Origin: Saprospiraceae bacterium
GTDB taxonomy: Bacteria > Bacteroidota > Bacteroidia > Chitinophagales > Saprospiraceae
DNA: 64,000 nt
Direction: 5' to 3'
Assembly: GCA_020629315.1 (NCBI GenBank)
Contig: JAHDDO010000001.1
Span: forward strand, 169,167-233,166
In this document: in pieces, positions 8,704-19,833 of the stretch
How positions within the stretch are numbered: the stretch's first letter is position 1
Layout: each line of letters opens with the position of its first letter
The notes under the pieces: generated by a model
Databases searched by the model: none
Told to the model about the DNA's origin: nothing
Seen by the model: the letters and a program-made list of their open reading frames with translations, nothing else
Program-made: the position numbers and the translations under genes

Positions 8704-10021
8704 AACCGTACTCATCACAGGCTTTATATTAGTACCTCTCTTAGGTCTTACACAAGCTCAAAATAATTCAATCTTTTCTAGATTTGGAATTGGTGATTTG
8801 TATCCTCAAACATTCGCCTCTGCCTCAGGGATAGGCTTCGCAGCATCAGGCTATTATTCTAATGCTCAAACCAATACACTCAATCCAGCGTCCTATGCTT
8901 TTCTTAAAAAAACTGCATTTGACTTAGGTCTGACGGCAAAGTACTACGGTGTAGAAACCGATCAGTCTATTTATAGAAACTGGACCGGCAGCTTCGATTA
9001 CTTATCCTTAGCCTTTCCATTATATAATTCCATTAATAGAGCACTTGATCCAGTAGAGAGAGACTATAATATAGGAATGGCGATAGCCTTACAGCAATAC
9101 TCTAGAGTGGGATACAACCTAACCACAACAGAAACCATTGTCGATGTGGGTCAAATAGAAAGAAATTATACAGGTTTTGGTGGTACCAACAAATTTTTAT
9201 GGGGCACCGCATTTGCATATAAGGACCTCTCTATCGGTGTCAATCTTTCGTATCTATTCGGGAAGATTAGCTATCAAAAGAATATTCTTTATGCAGATTA
9301 TCCAAATCCATACAATAATGCATTTAGTACTTTCTACAATTTGAGAGGCTTTACTTTTGATGCCGGAGCTATGTATCGATTTGTTTTGAACAAAGATAAA
9401 ATTGATGAAACAGCTGGCGTATTTCCAAAAGAAATAACCTTTGGTGTCCATTATACAAACGCCATAAATGGAACAACCAATGCTACGGTTTCAAATATAA
9501 ACTTCATTACATCTGACGCAGGCACACAAGTAGATTCTATAGACACAGCGGAAGATGTGGAAGGGGCATTCAAGATACCGTCCAATATAGGCCTAGGTCT
9601 GAGTTATAAAAATGGGAATAAATGGGGTGCCTCTGTAGCCTATCAAGCGAGTCCTTGGTCCCAATATAGTAATGATGCCGAACCAATAACGCTAGCTGAT
9701 GTCCAATCTTTTAATGCTGGATTTTACTACATCCCTAAGTATAACTCCATTACAAATTTCCTTGCAAGAATAAATTATAAAGCTGGTTTCTTCTATAAAA
9801 CAGAACCAGCCCTATTTAATAATGAACAAGTGCAGAATATTGGCGTTACCTTTGGGTTAGGGATGCCTTTTGTATACCAACGAAAATCATCAATCGCTGA
9901 TTTATCCATTGCACTAGCACAACGAAATGCCGCTGATATTATCGTAGAAAATTATCTAGAATTACGATTTGGGTTCTCTTTCAATGATGATGAGTGGTTT
10001 TTGAAAAGGAAGTATAACTAA
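8687..10021 (+). CDS. Outer-membrane beta-barrel protein (FadL/PorV-like)
   Basis: A 444-residue outer-membrane protein. A signal peptide (about 24 residues ending LTQAQ) is followed by NSIFSRFGIGDLYPQ, a motif I know from Bacteroidota barrel proteins encoded next to coaX. The remainder is alternating strands with Gly/Tyr/Asn-rich turns and ends in ELRFGFSFNDDEWFLKRKYN. The gene overlaps coaX by 17 bp and is followed by the TPR gene after about 80 bp. Its function is unknown; a link to envelope lipid or secretion is possible but unproven. Confidence 0.82.
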   Translation: MNIIHKTVLITGFILVPLLGLTQAQNNSIFSRFGIGDLYPQTFASASGIGFAASGYYSNAQTNTLNPASYAFLKKTAFDLGLTAKYYGVETDQSIYRNWTGSFDYLSLAFPLYNSINRALDPVERDYNIGMAIALQQYSRVGYNLTTTETIVDVGQIERNYTGFGGTNKFLWGTAFAYKDLSIGVNLSYLFGKISYQKNILYADYPNPYNNAFSTFYNLRGFTFDAGAMYRFVLNKDKIDETAGVFPKEITFGVHYTNAINGTTNATVSNINFITSDAGTQVDSIDTAEDVEGAFKIPSNIGLGLSYKNGNKWGASVAYQASPWSQYSNDAEPITLADVQSFNAGFYYIPKYNSITNFLARINYKAGFFYKTEPALFNNEQVQNIGVTFGLGMPFVYQRKSSIADLSIALAQRNAADIIVENYLELRFGFSFNDDEWFLKRKYN

Positions 10022-10102
10022 ACTTTAATTTTCCTTTAACACACCAAATATTAAATTAATTACATCTTGAATTTTAGAAATAAACACCAGAAAATTAGAG
10101 CT

Positions 10103-11512
10103 ATGAGTAAGATGTTCTCGTTACTGTTTTGCATGGGTATTGCTTTTTTCGCGAATGCTCAATGTGAAACTTGGATAGGCAGCCCGGATGAAAATGCCGC
10201 TACAGATGCCCACACGATATATCGCGGATATATTAAGAATAATGATTTTGATAATGCTTTTGAAAGTTGGCAACAAGCTTATGACCTAGCACCTGCTGCA
10301 GATGGTAAAAGAGATTACCACATGACAGATGGAGCTAAGATTTATGTTCATAAATTCAAAAACAGCTCAGATGATGCTGAGAAAAAAGCCTTCGCCGAAA
10401 AAGTGGTTGCTTTTTATGATCAAGCCGTAGACTGCTACAAATCAAAAGGAATTACAATAGAAAAGTGTGGTGATAGCCAAGAATGTTATGATCAACGAAT
10501 ATCATATCTACGAGGTCGACAAGGCTACGATATGTATTATGTATTAAACTCTGTCTATTCTAAAAATTATGATGTACTAAAAGAAGCCGTTGATTTAGGA
10601 GGAAATAAGGTTGAGTATATCGTATTCGATCCTTTAGCTAAAATTACGGTTTACCAATATCAGCAAGGAAAAATTGACAAAGCGCAAGCCTTAGCCAATT
10701 ATCAGACCTTAGAAGCTATTGCCGATCATAACATCGCTAATAATACTGATTTTGGTGCAGCCTTTGACCAAGCGTGGGCGGCAGCAAAAGTGCACTATAG
10801 TGCAATAGAAAAAGAAATTTTCGATTGTGAGTTCTTTAAGAACAAGTTGAAACCTGAATATGATGCAGATCCTGATAACAAAGATATCATCAAAAAGGTG
10901 TTAGCAAGACTTAAGGCACAAGGCTGTGACGAATCTGATCCATTCGTGCAGGAATTAGATAGAAAATGGAAAAAATATGCCGAAGCTGCCAATGCTGCTA
11001 TGCTGGAGGAAGATAAGTTGAATAACCCAGCGAAGTATGCTAAAAAATTACGCCAAGAAGGAGATTTTCAAGGGGCTATATCTTATTATGAGAAAGCCAT
11101 TTCTAAAGAATCTGATAATGTCAAAAAAGCAAGTTATTTGCTCTCTGTAGCTAAGATCCAGTATTCTAAATTTAATAAATATAGTGATGCTAGAAATAAT
11201 GCTAGAGAAGCAGCTAAGTTAAGACCTGGATGGGGTGATCCTTACATTACAATTGGTGATATGTACGGAAGTTCTGCTCGTTCTTGCGGTGATGATTGGG
11301 CACAGCGATTGGCTATCATTGCAGCTATGGAAAAATACGAATATGCTAAAAGTGTAGATCCAGCAGCGGCAGAAGAAGCACAATCTAGACTGAATAAATA
11401 CTATGGTTCATTACCAGAAAAACAAGAAGGTTTTATGAGAAAGGTGACGCCAGGACAATCTGTGAAAGTACCTTGCTGGATTGGAGAGACCGTAAAAGTG
11501 CGTTTTAAATAA
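10103..11512 (+). CDS. Exported TPR-repeat protein
   Basis: A protein of 469 residues when started at the ATG at 10103, just before a good signal peptide (MSKMFSLLFCMGIAFFANA, then QCETW). The mature part is helical with TPR-like pairs: an N-terminal repeat around FDNAFESWQQAYDLAPAA, a conserved GRQGYDMYYVLNS segment, and C-terminal repeats around GDFQGAISYYEKAI and ARNNAREAAKLRPGWGDPY. It ends in GQSVKVPCWIGETVKVRFK. The gene at 16148 codes for a paralogue with the same order and the same last motif. It is probably a periplasmic or surface scaffold; the partner is unknown. It closes the purH run and is followed by a terminator. Confidence 0.85.
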   Translation: MSKMFSLLFCMGIAFFANAQCETWIGSPDENAATDAHTIYRGYIKNNDFDNAFESWQQAYDLAPAADGKRDYHMTDGAKIYVHKFKNSSDDAEKKAFAEKVVAFYDQAVDCYKSKGITIEKCGDSQECYDQRISYLRGRQGYDMYYVLNSVYSKNYDVLKEAVDLGGNKVEYIVFDPLAKITVYQYQQGKIDKAQALANYQTLEAIADHNIANNTDFGAAFDQAWAAAKVHYSAIEKEIFDCEFFKNKLKPEYDADPDNKDIIKKVLARLKAQGCDESDPFVQELDRKWKKYAEAANAAMLEEDKLNNPAKYAKKLRQEGDFQGAISYYEKAISKESDNVKKASYLLSVAKIQYSKFNKYSDARNNAREAAKLRPGWGDPYITIGDMYGSSARSCGDDWAQRLAIIAAMEKYEYAKSVDPAAAEEAQSRLNKYYGSLPEKQEGFMRKVTPGQSVKVPCWIGETVKVRFK

Positions 11513-11533
11513 CAGCCGAAAAATATATATTTC

Positions 11534-11567
11534 AAAAGACCTGTGGCATTCGCTATGGGTCTTTTTT
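11534..11567 (+). terminator. Intrinsic terminator after the TPR gene
   Basis: AAAAGACC (11534-11541) pairs with GGTCTTTT (11558-11565) over a 16-base loop and runs into a T-tract. It ends the purH-coaX-barrel-TPR run. Confidence 0.75.
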
Positions 11568-11633
11568 ATTTCGGTCCAATGCCCATGTTACTCATAGAGG
11601 ATTGTACCTTTATCCTTATATACAATATTTGAT

Positions 11634-12191
11634 ATGACTTCTATTATTGACGCTTCAAACCCTTGGCATAAAGTAGATATTGGTATTAGCGCTCCTTCTA
11701 TTGTAAATGGAATCATAGAAATTCCAAAAAATACTAGAGCCAAATATGAGCTCGACAAAAAATCTGGAATGCTCATCATGGATCGTGTCATTTTCTCATC
11801 CATGTACTACCCTGCTAATTACGGGTTTATTCCTCAAACCTATTGTGACGATAAAGATCCACTAGATATATTAGTCCTATCTCAAATTAACATAGTGCCT
11901 ATGTGCATAGTGTCAGCTAAAGTTATTGGCGTAATGCACATGTTAGACGATGGAGAAAAGGATGATAAAATCATTGCCGTAGCAGAAAATGATATGAGTG
12001 TAAATTACATTGATGATATTTCTGAGCTACCTGCGCACTTTTTTAAAGAACTTCGAAATTTCTTTGAAGACTATAAAAAGCTAGAAAATAAAACGGTTGA
12101 AATCGAAGAATTCCAAAATAAGCTAGTGGCTGAATCTATAATCTCTCAAAGCATTGAGGATTATAAAACACACTTCGGCCTCCTTACATAG
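11634..12191 (+). CDS. ppa: Inorganic pyrophosphatase (family I)
   Basis: A 185-residue cytoplasmic enzyme that hydrolyses pyrophosphate to phosphate. It has the family I signature DKDPLDILV with metal-binding aspartates, the early [15 protein letters not shown] substrate-binding region, [13 protein letters not shown], and [16 protein letters not shown] near the middle. Length and order fit the bacterial enzyme. The ATG is preceded by an AT-rich stretch with no clear consensus promoter. It lies alone between the terminator at 11567 and a converging membrane-protein pair. Confidence 0.96.
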   Translation: MTSIIDASNPWHKVDIGISAPSIVNGIIEIPKNTRAKYELDKKSGMLIMDRVIFSSMYYPANYGFIPQTYCDDKDPLDILVLSQINIVPMCIVSAKVIGVMHMLDDGEKDDKIIAVAENDMSVNYIDDISELPAHFFKELRNFFEDYKKLENKTVEIEEFQNKLVAESIISQSIEDYKTHFGLLT

Positions 12192-12222
12192 AGCCTCAAA
12201 GTATTTTGTATTCTTTTTTTGT

Positions 12223-13020
12223 TTAGGCAGGTTCGCTTAACTTTCCGCCTACTTCAGTTTTAAAGTTCTTGATTTTGCGATCTAACTCTAAAATACGTTG
12301 CGTGGCAGCCGTATTATTACTATTCGTTGAATATTTAGGCATCAAGGCTTTGATAGGATCTTCTATATGATTCGCAAAGTATGAATCTACTTCAGTAAAT
12401 AATGCTGTCTCCATCTCCTTCTTATACAGAGCTACTTTATCTAGACTGTTTTTACTAATTTCTAATTCTCTCTTTAGATTTAATAAGGCAATATTATTCT
12501 TTCTATGGTTTTCAAAAAACATATAGACAGCATATAATGCACAAGCGTTGGCTAGAATAAAATAAAAGACCACTTTAATCATAGGGATTTCTAAAGGCAC
12601 TTGCTGTAACACAACATCATTATAAATAATGATGCCGACTATTAAAGCCAAATCATATAATAATATTAGATACCTATCTCTTGGCCGCTGATAAAGGACC
12701 ATAGCAATAGTCAAATTATAAATGATAATATAGCTAGCAAATCCTACATTGGAGCGACTAACTCCTAAATAAGCTATTATACCTGTAAATACTACTGTAA
12801 AAACTATCTTGGTCAGAGGACGATAAATGTAACTTGCTACAAATGCCAAAATAAGAATAGGGACAGCGAAAGGAACCATCTGTAGGCTCTTATCAAAGAA
12901 GATATCATTACCCAAACAGAAAAGAAAGAAAACAATAGAACTTATAAGAGTAATGAATCTAAGAACATCCATGTTAGAGTTCTCCAAATTAAATATGGAT
13001 AAGTCTTTCAACTCTTTCAT
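12223..13020 (-). CDS. Membrane protein with C-terminal coiled coil
   Basis: A 265-residue protein with about six or seven membrane helices in the first 175 residues, followed by a helical cytoplasmic part. That part has heptad-like spacing (NIALLNLKRELEISKNSLDKV) and a Lys/Glu-rich end (ILELDRKIKNFKTEV). No catalytic motif is visible. Its ATG overlaps the stop of the upstream pseudo-kinase gene in an ATGA, so the two are coupled and probably work together. The layout of helices plus signalling coil looks like the sensor half of a 7TM signalling protein without an output domain. Function is not recognised. Confidence 0.75.
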   Translation of the reverse strand: MKELKDLSIFNLENSNMDVLRFITLISSIVFFLFCLGNDIFFDKSLQMVPFAVPILILAFVASYIYRPLTKIVFTVVFTGIIAYLGVSRSNVGFASYIIIYNLTIAMVLYQRPRDRYLILLYDLALIVGIIIYNDVVLQQVPLEIPMIKVVFYFILANACALYAVYMFFENHRKNNIALLNLKRELEISKNSLDKVALYKKEMETALFTEVDSYFANHIEDPIKALMPKYSTNSNNTAATQRILELDRKIKNFKTEVGGKLSEPA

Positions 13021-14261
13021 AACAGGTTATTCTTTTTTAATACAATTTTATTTAATGATTCATCTGGCACCCAGTACCCTTCAATTTCAATATTATATAG
13101 ATCCGCATACTGCTTAATCATAAATAGTCTAGAGACATTAGAGTTAGTATTAAGATCCTCAAGTATCACTGATGAGCCATCAAACAATAGTTCTATACCA
13201 CTATAGTCTGGCTTACAAAAAGTCTGTGCTCGGCAAAAATTCACACCTTCAGCTTCTCGAGATAAATCTAATAGGAGAAAGAGAATTCGATATGTATGGA
13301 ATTTTTGATCGATGGTAAAACAGTTTTCTATGCTTTCCACTTCATTGAAAACAAAGATCATACTTTGATCTTTTTTATTGTTGAGTGCTTTTACCAAAGA
13401 TTCTATACTCTTAGCTAAACCAAATAATTCGATTCGCCTTGGGTATAATAGATCAGATAACATTCGTACCTGATCAATACAATTATCTACTGTACGAAGG
13501 TCTTCTGATTTTGCTTTATCTAAAACCAAATCATTTTTCAATAAAACAAACTCCTGTCCAACATCATTTCTCAATTCTTCGCCAATGCTATGAGTGAGAA
13601 TATCAAATTCGTCCGCCGTCTTAGTAAGTGAAGATCGTAAGGTCGCATTCAATTCTTGCAATTGTCCCGTTTTCTCAATTATCTCTTGGTGTACTTTTTT
13701 ATTTGTATCTAAAAACTTTCCATACGAGTAAAAAACTAAAATGGTATACGGAATGAACATAACCAGGCTATCAACCACTCCCATATATTCAAACTGGATT
13801 AAATCAGGTTCGAATGACCAATGATACGCTAACAAAAAACCAATTAAGTAGTAGATAATAACAAAAGCAAGCACTTTGAAATTTCTGAACATGGGAACCG
13901 TCAGTGCTAACCACATGGTCATGCCGATTGGGAGATTTAACTCCGGAGAATAGGCTCTACACGCCCATACCCATACCAAGGGCATCAGAAAGGTGAAAAT
14001 GAAACGCGAAGTATAATATAAGCCATTGCGCAAACAGCCTAAACCGAAGATACTTACAGCCGCTAAATAAAAACAAAAGTGCGCCGTTTCATGAAAAATA
14101 AAATGATAATAACTGATTACTAACACCGCCGCTCCTAGCGTAAATAAGTAGTATACTTGAAGAAGGTGCTGCCTTGTTTCTTTTAAGAGTGTTGACACTC
14201 GTGTCCTTGCCTCTAAAGCATGTAAAGATAAAAGCTGTTGTATTCCGTTAGTTGTGTACAT
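13017..14261 (-). CDS. Degenerate 7TM histidine kinase (probable pseudokinase)
   Basis: A 414-residue protein with about six to seven membrane helices (residues 35-180), a coiled coil (185-215), and a region that follows the HisKA_3/NarX-type dimerisation domain. The H-box position reads EELRNDVGQEF at 228-238, where active kinases have ELHDDVGQ: the phospho-acceptor His is Arg231 and the next Asp is Asn232. The second helix still follows the pattern, with MLSDLLYPRRIELFGL. The C-terminal 140 residues keep an ATPase-like length but have no recognisable N-box or GxG boxes. It is therefore likely a signalling protein without kinase activity. It is coupled to gene 12223-13020 by an ATGA overlap. 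The family call comes from pattern reading only. Confidence 0.7.
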   Translation of the reverse strand: MYTTNGIQQLLSLHALEARTRVSTLLKETRQHLLQVYYLFTLGAAVLVISYYHFIFHETAHFCFYLAAVSIFGLGCLRNGLYYTSRFIFTFLMPLVWVWACRAYSPELNLPIGMTMWLALTVPMFRNFKVLAFVIIYYLIGFLLAYHWSFEPDLIQFEYMGVVDSLVMFIPYTILVFYSYGKFLDTNKKVHQEIIEKTGQLQELNATLRSSLTKTADEFDILTHSIGEELRNDVGQEFVLLKNDLVLDKAKSEDLRTVDNCIDQVRMLSDLLYPRRIELFGLAKSIESLVKALNNKKDQSMIFVFNEVESIENCFTIDQKFHTYRILFLLLDLSREAEGVNFCRAQTFCKPDYSGIELLFDGSSVILEDLNTNSNVSRLFMIKQYADLYNIEIEGYWVPDESLNKIVLKKNNLL

Positions 14262-14353
14262 ATACGCTTACTCTGTCGTAGAGATGGTAGCTACTGACAT
14301 GACAATGGAGTTACTCTACCCCACTAAGCAAAGCGGTACAAATGATGAAAATT

Positions 14354-14361
14354 CAAATATA
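14354..14361 (-). promoter_or_regulatory. -7 box upstream of the pseudo-kinase pair
   Basis: TATATTTG on the minus strand fits TAnnTTTG. It lies about 90 bases upstream of the ATG at 14261, in the 132-base gap after the ABC-F gene. No clear -33 element is seen. Confidence 0.3.
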
Positions 14362-14393
14362 TTTAAGGGTGAACCCCTAGAAAATAATGCCTT

Positions 14394-16049
<1,656 letters not shown>

Positions 16050-16061
16050 TTAATATCTGCT

Positions 16062-16093
16062 TTTGTAAGCATAGATGCACTTTATTACATTTG
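16062..16093 (+). promoter_or_regulatory. Complete Bacteroidota promoter for the TPR lipoprotein
   Basis: TTTG (16062-16065), a 20-base spacer and TACATTTG (16086-16093) match the -33/-7 consensus in sequence and spacing. Transcription should start near 16100. That excludes the TTG at 16091 as the start codon and leaves the ATGs at 16148 or 16169. Confidence 0.65.
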
Positions 16094-16147
16094 TATCATC
16101 ATCATAATCCTATCTTTCTCTGGGGAACTAATTCCAGGGACTATAAC

Positions 16148-17590
16148 ATGTACTATAAAACACATTTCATGAGACTATTTTTTTGCCTACTTATTCTTAT
16201 TTCATTGGTGCATTGCACACCAAAGACCAGCACTCCTATTGTTGAGGAACCCCTTATTGAAGAAGTACAAGAAGAACCTTTAGGACCCTGCGTTACATTG
16301 GACCAACTCTCCCCTTCAGAAAAAGATGCAACAGAAACAGCCTATGTATTGTATAAGGATTTAGTTAAGCAGAAAAAGTATGATGAAGCATTACCTCTTT
16401 GGGAAAAAGCATTTTATACGGCTCCTGCGGCAACAGGAAATATTCGATATCAATATGATGATGGTGTAGCGATCTACAAACACTTGTATGCCACGACAAA
16501 AGATGAGACGGAAAAACTTCGCTTTAAAGACTCCATCATTTCGATATATGATAAGCGAATAGAATGTTTAGGCGAATCGGCATACGTGGCTGGCAGGAAA
16601 GGATTTGATCTCTATTACTATCTAAATCCGCATAGTTCTGAAGATGAAATATTTGCTTTATTTAAGGAGCATATCGATGGGAAAGGTGAAGGTATGGAGT
16701 ACTTTGTAATCAACCCTTTTGCTAAAATTCTCTATGATAAAGCCGTACAAGGAAATATAGCTAAAGAGGAAGCCGGAAATTATGCTATGCAAGTGCTCTC
16801 CGCTGTAAAGAAGGGAAAAGAGAACTGTACAAAAGACTGTGAAGCATGGCAGATCGTGGGAGATTATGCCCCTCCCAGACTTGAAAATCTTGAGGGTATA
16901 AAGGGTTTGTACCCATGTTCTTACTTTATATCAAAGTATTACCAGGAATACCTAGATAATTCAGATGATTGTGATGTTATTAACACTGTTTTACGAAAAT
17001 TACGATTTGCTGAGTGTGATGAGTCTATGGCAGAGGTACAAGAAATCCTCCAAGTAAAAAAATCAAAATGCTATGTAGCACCACCTCAAGAAAGCACGCT
17101 TAGACAAGCATACAATGCCTACGAAGCAGGTGACTTTACCACGGCGGTACAGAAATTTGAAGAATATGCAAATAGTAAAGATGATATTGAGAAGAAAGCC
17201 AAATACCTCTTATTAATTGCTAAAATCTATTACGGAGAAATTAGGAATTTCCCTAAGGCTCGAAGCTATGCTGAAAAAGCAGCATCCATAAAAGGAAACT
17301 GGGGAGAACCTTATTTGCTAATTGGCAAATTGTATGCTTCTTCAGGGCCATTATGTGGTCCTGGTACTGGATGGGACAGCCAAATAGTTACTTGGCCTGC
17401 TATTGATATGTTTAAAAAGGCTAAAAGCATTGATCCTTCAGCGGGGGCAGAAGCTGACAAATGGATAGCGACTTACGCACAGTATATGCCTTCAAAAGCG
17501 GATATCTTTCAACGTAATATCCAAGAAGGGGCCTCCTTTAAGGTAGGATGTTGGATAAATAGAAATACCACGGTAAGGACGGCTAAATAA
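16148..17590 (+). CDS. TPR-repeat lipoprotein, paralogue of the 10103 gene
   Basis: A protein of 480 residues from the ATG at 16148, or 473 from the ATG at 16169. The second choice gives a neat lipoprotein signal, MRLFFCLLILISLVHC, with the lipobox Cys. After a Pro/Glu-rich linker the helical part repeats the plan of the 10103 protein: YDEALPLWEKAFYTAPAA, VAGRKGFDLYYYL, GDFTTAVQKFEEYA, ARSYAEKAASIKGNWGEPY. It ends in GASFKVGCWINRNTTVRTAK, the same motif as the paralogue. It is probably anchored in the outer or inner membrane facing the periplasm. A complete promoter lies upstream. Partner and process are unknown. Confidence 0.83.
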   Translation: MYYKTHFMRLFFCLLILISLVHCTPKTSTPIVEEPLIEEVQEEPLGPCVTLDQLSPSEKDATETAYVLYKDLVKQKKYDEALPLWEKAFYTAPAATGNIRYQYDDGVAIYKHLYATTKDETEKLRFKDSIISIYDKRIECLGESAYVAGRKGFDLYYYLNPHSSEDEIFALFKEHIDGKGEGMEYFVINPFAKILYDKAVQGNIAKEEAGNYAMQVLSAVKKGKENCTKDCEAWQIVGDYAPPRLENLEGIKGLYPCSYFISKYYQEYLDNSDDCDVINTVLRKLRFAECDESMAEVQEILQVKKSKCYVAPPQESTLRQAYNAYEAGDFTTAVQKFEEYANSKDDIEKKAKYLLLIAKIYYGEIRNFPKARSYAEKAASIKGNWGEPYLLIGKLYASSGPLCGPGTGWDSQIVTWPAIDMFKKAKSIDPSAGAEADKWIATYAQYMPSKADIFQRNIQEGASFKVGCWINRNTTVRTAK

Positions 17591-17650
17591 ATCACTATCT
17601 GAGGGAAACTAATTAGGGCAAAACTTATATTTATATAAATAAACACACAT

Positions 17651-18517
17651 ATGTATAGACGTAGACCCCAACAAAATCCATATGGTGGTGGAGGATATGG
17701 AAATCCACAACAAAGACGCTCCGGTGGTGGTGGCAGAATAAAAATAATGCTGATAATAGGCTTATTGATTGCCGGGTATCATCTCGTGAAATACTTTTCA
17801 TTGGGCCAAACCAATCCTATAACAGGTGAAAATCAGCGTATATCACTAAGCGAAGATCAAGAAATAGCCATCGGTCTACAAGCTACACCAGAAATGATAC
17901 GTCAACATGGTGGCTTGCATCCAGATGAACGTTTGCAGCAATATGTAAAATCAGTGGGGCAAAAATTACTGAGAACGAATTTAGCCTTAGACTCGGACTA
18001 TCAATATGATTTCCATCTCTTATATGATCCTAAAGTGATCAACGCATTTGCATTACCAGGCGGTCAGGTATTTATAACCGAGGCCCTTTTTTCAAAGTTT
18101 GCTAATGAGGATCAATTAGCTGGTGTAATCGGACATGAAATTGGACACGTTATCCATAGGCATGGTGCCGAGCGAATGGCAAAGATGGAATTGACTCAAG
18201 GCTTAACTATGGCGGCTGTTTTAGGCTCCGGAGATTATAATATGGGCCAAATGGCTCAATATGTAGGATCCATGATAAATATGAAATATGGTAGAGACCA
18301 GGAGTTAGAATCTGATGAAATAGGCGTTATACTAGCTATACAAGCGGGTTATGATCCATACGCCATGCTAGGTGTCATGGATATACTAGAGAAGGCTTCG
18401 GGACCTAATAGACAACCTGAGCATATGAGCACACACCCTAGCCCAGATAACCGTAGAGAGAAAATAACGGAAGTAATCGAACGTTATGAATCTGGACAAT
18501 TTCAATTTAGTAATTAA
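17651..18517 (+). CDS. M48-family metalloprotease
   Basis: A 288-residue protease. The N-terminus is Arg/Gly/Asn-rich and cytoplasmic, followed by one membrane helix (IKIMLIIGLLIAGYHLVKYF). The mature domain has FHLLYDPKVINAFALPGGQV, the zinc motif HEIGHVIHRH, and ELESDEIGV with the third zinc ligand. The substrate-loop and C-terminal HPSPDNRREKI are typical of YcaL/LoiP/BepA-like enzymes. It likely works in envelope quality control in the periplasm. The gene for a Bax-inhibitor-1 protein follows after 5 bases, so the two are probably co-transcribed; both families are linked to membrane stress, which is inference here. A near-consensus -7 box (TATATTTA) stands 18 bases before the ATG. Confidence 0.92.
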   Translation: MYRRRPQQNPYGGGGYGNPQQRRSGGGGRIKIMLIIGLLIAGYHLVKYFSLGQTNPITGENQRISLSEDQEIAIGLQATPEMIRQHGGLHPDERLQQYVKSVGQKLLRTNLALDSDYQYDFHLLYDPKVINAFALPGGQVFITEALFSKFANEDQLAGVIGHEIGHVIHRHGAERMAKMELTQGLTMAAVLGSGDYNMGQMAQYVGSMINMKYGRDQELESDEIGVILAIQAGYDPYAMLGVMDILEKASGPNRQPEHMSTHPSPDNRREKITEVIERYESGQFQFSN

Positions 18518-18522
18518 GAATT

Positions 18523-19269
18523 ATGGCAAAATTATTTGAATCAAAAAATCCTTTTCTAAGTGAAAAGGCAATGGAAAAAAGAGTCCTTCAGCGTGAGGAT
18601 CTTATTATTGACAGTGGTGAAGCAATGACCATGGAAGGGGCCATAAATAAAACCCTGATACTATTAGGTATTATGGCGATCACCACCTTCATTAGTTTTG
18701 TAATGCCGTCACAGCTTTTTCTGTTTGTTGGTATTGGTGGAGGGCTGATTGCAGTATTAGTGGCTGTCTTTAAACCTAGTGCTTCTCCAATTGCCGCTCC
18801 AGTATATGCTGCTTTTGAAGGCCTTTTCGTCGGGAGTATATCGGCAATATTTGCTTATGAAAGTTCCGGTATTGTAATGCAAGCCGTCGCGCTTACAATG
18901 GGCACATTACTAACCATGCTTATAATCTACAGAAGCGGTTTGATTAAGGTAACTGAAAAGTTTAAAGCAGGTATTCTGATGGCTACAGGTGCTATCATGA
19001 TTGTGTACCTCATTAGCTTTTTTGGATCGTTTGTGGGTTTCCAAGTGCCCTATCTTCATGATAATGGTATGATCGGCATTGGTATTAGTCTATTCATTAT
19101 TGCTGTAGCGGCTTTAAATCTAATTTTGGATTTTGATGCTTATGATAAAGGTGTCCAAATGGGCGCTCCAAAATATATGGAATGGTATGTTAGTCTTGGA
19201 TTGATCGTAACTCTCGTATGGTTGTACCTTGAGTTTTTGCGACTATTAAGCAAGTTCAGTTCTGACTGA
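18523..19269 (+). CDS. Bax inhibitor-1 / YccA family membrane protein
   Basis: A 248-residue inner-membrane protein with seven hydrophobic segments after a charged N-terminus (KNPFLSEKAMEKRVLQREDL). Family landmarks are ITTFISFVMPSQLFLFVG, APVYAAFEGLFVGSISAIF, the long helix around MGTLLTMLIIYRSGLIKVTEKF, and the late pair of acidic residues in NLILDFDAYDKGV, which form the pH-sensing di-Asp site in the family. It may be a Ca2+ leak channel or regulator of membrane proteolysis (family knowledge). It lies 5 bases after the M48 protease gene and ends at a strong terminator. Confidence 0.93.
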   Translation: MAKLFESKNPFLSEKAMEKRVLQREDLIIDSGEAMTMEGAINKTLILLGIMAITTFISFVMPSQLFLFVGIGGGLIAVLVAVFKPSASPIAAPVYAAFEGLFVGSISAIFAYESSGIVMQAVALTMGTLLTMLIIYRSGLIKVTEKFKAGILMATGAIMIVYLISFFGSFVGFQVPYLHDNGMIGIGISLFIIAVAALNLILDFDAYDKGVQMGAPKYMEWYVSLGLIVTLVWLYLEFLRLLSKFSSD

Positions 19270-19291
19270 TACATTTTCATCAAGATAATTC

Positions 19292-19325
19292 AAAGCCCGA
19301 AGTACTATGTATTTCGGGCTTTTTT
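19292..19325 (+). terminator. Intrinsic terminator after the Bax-inhibitor gene
   Basis: AAAGCCCGAA (19292-19301) pairs with TTCGGGCTTT (19313-19322) and is followed by T residues. Confidence 0.85.
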
Positions 19326-19427
19326 GTTTGCGTTTTCCACAATCCATTCACAATGTGTTCTGCGCATACCACCTAAAAATGCAGTTTACACAGAAAAACG
19401 TGCAGGTCACGAAAATTTATTTTCTCT

Positions 19428-19826
19428 TTGGGCATACAAAGAGCCTTTACCCTAGCTGGGTTTAATCAAGAAACATATAATTCCTTTAAACAAGGTTTCA
19501 TGTTTCATACACTTTTATCGTATCGAACCAATATCAATTATAACATCAATGCTAAAATAGAGTATGCCAATTCAATTGAAATTGGACAGAGTTTTAGACA
19601 TAATCACACAGTGATGGTAAGAAGTTATCTAAATCGAAATAAGATAAACCTTAATCTGGGGTATAATTCAGGGAATAAAATAATTACTGGTTTTGGTCTA
19701 GATCTTAGACGTTATTATGATTCAAGAAATGCTTTCTCTTTTGAGGTAAACGCGATTACCGATATATCCAATTATGCCAGAGGCTCAAATTTGGGTTTGC
19801 AATTTTTGATTAATTATAGTTTCTAG
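19428..19826 (+). pseudogene. Short beta-barrel fragment, probable gene remnant
   Basis: An open frame of up to 132 codons from a TTG at 19428, or 108 from the first ATG at 19500. There is no signal peptide. The sequence looks like the last eight or so strands of an outer-membrane barrel, with alternating residues and turns (NINYNINAKIEYANSIEIGQ; NKINLNLGYNSGNKIITGF), and it ends in a terminal Phe (LQFLINYSF) as barrels do. The frame is closed by a stop at 19374 and nothing upstream resembles the missing N-terminal part. I read it as the C-terminal remnant of a larger gene, though a small intact protein cannot be excluded. It ends at a shared bidirectional terminator. Confidence 0.45.
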
Positions 19827-19833
19827 AATACAA

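Noticed and set aside
10067..10102. Upstream TTG start for the first TPR protein
   Set aside because: It would put 12 polar and basic residues before a clean signal peptide; the ATG at 10103 fits much better.
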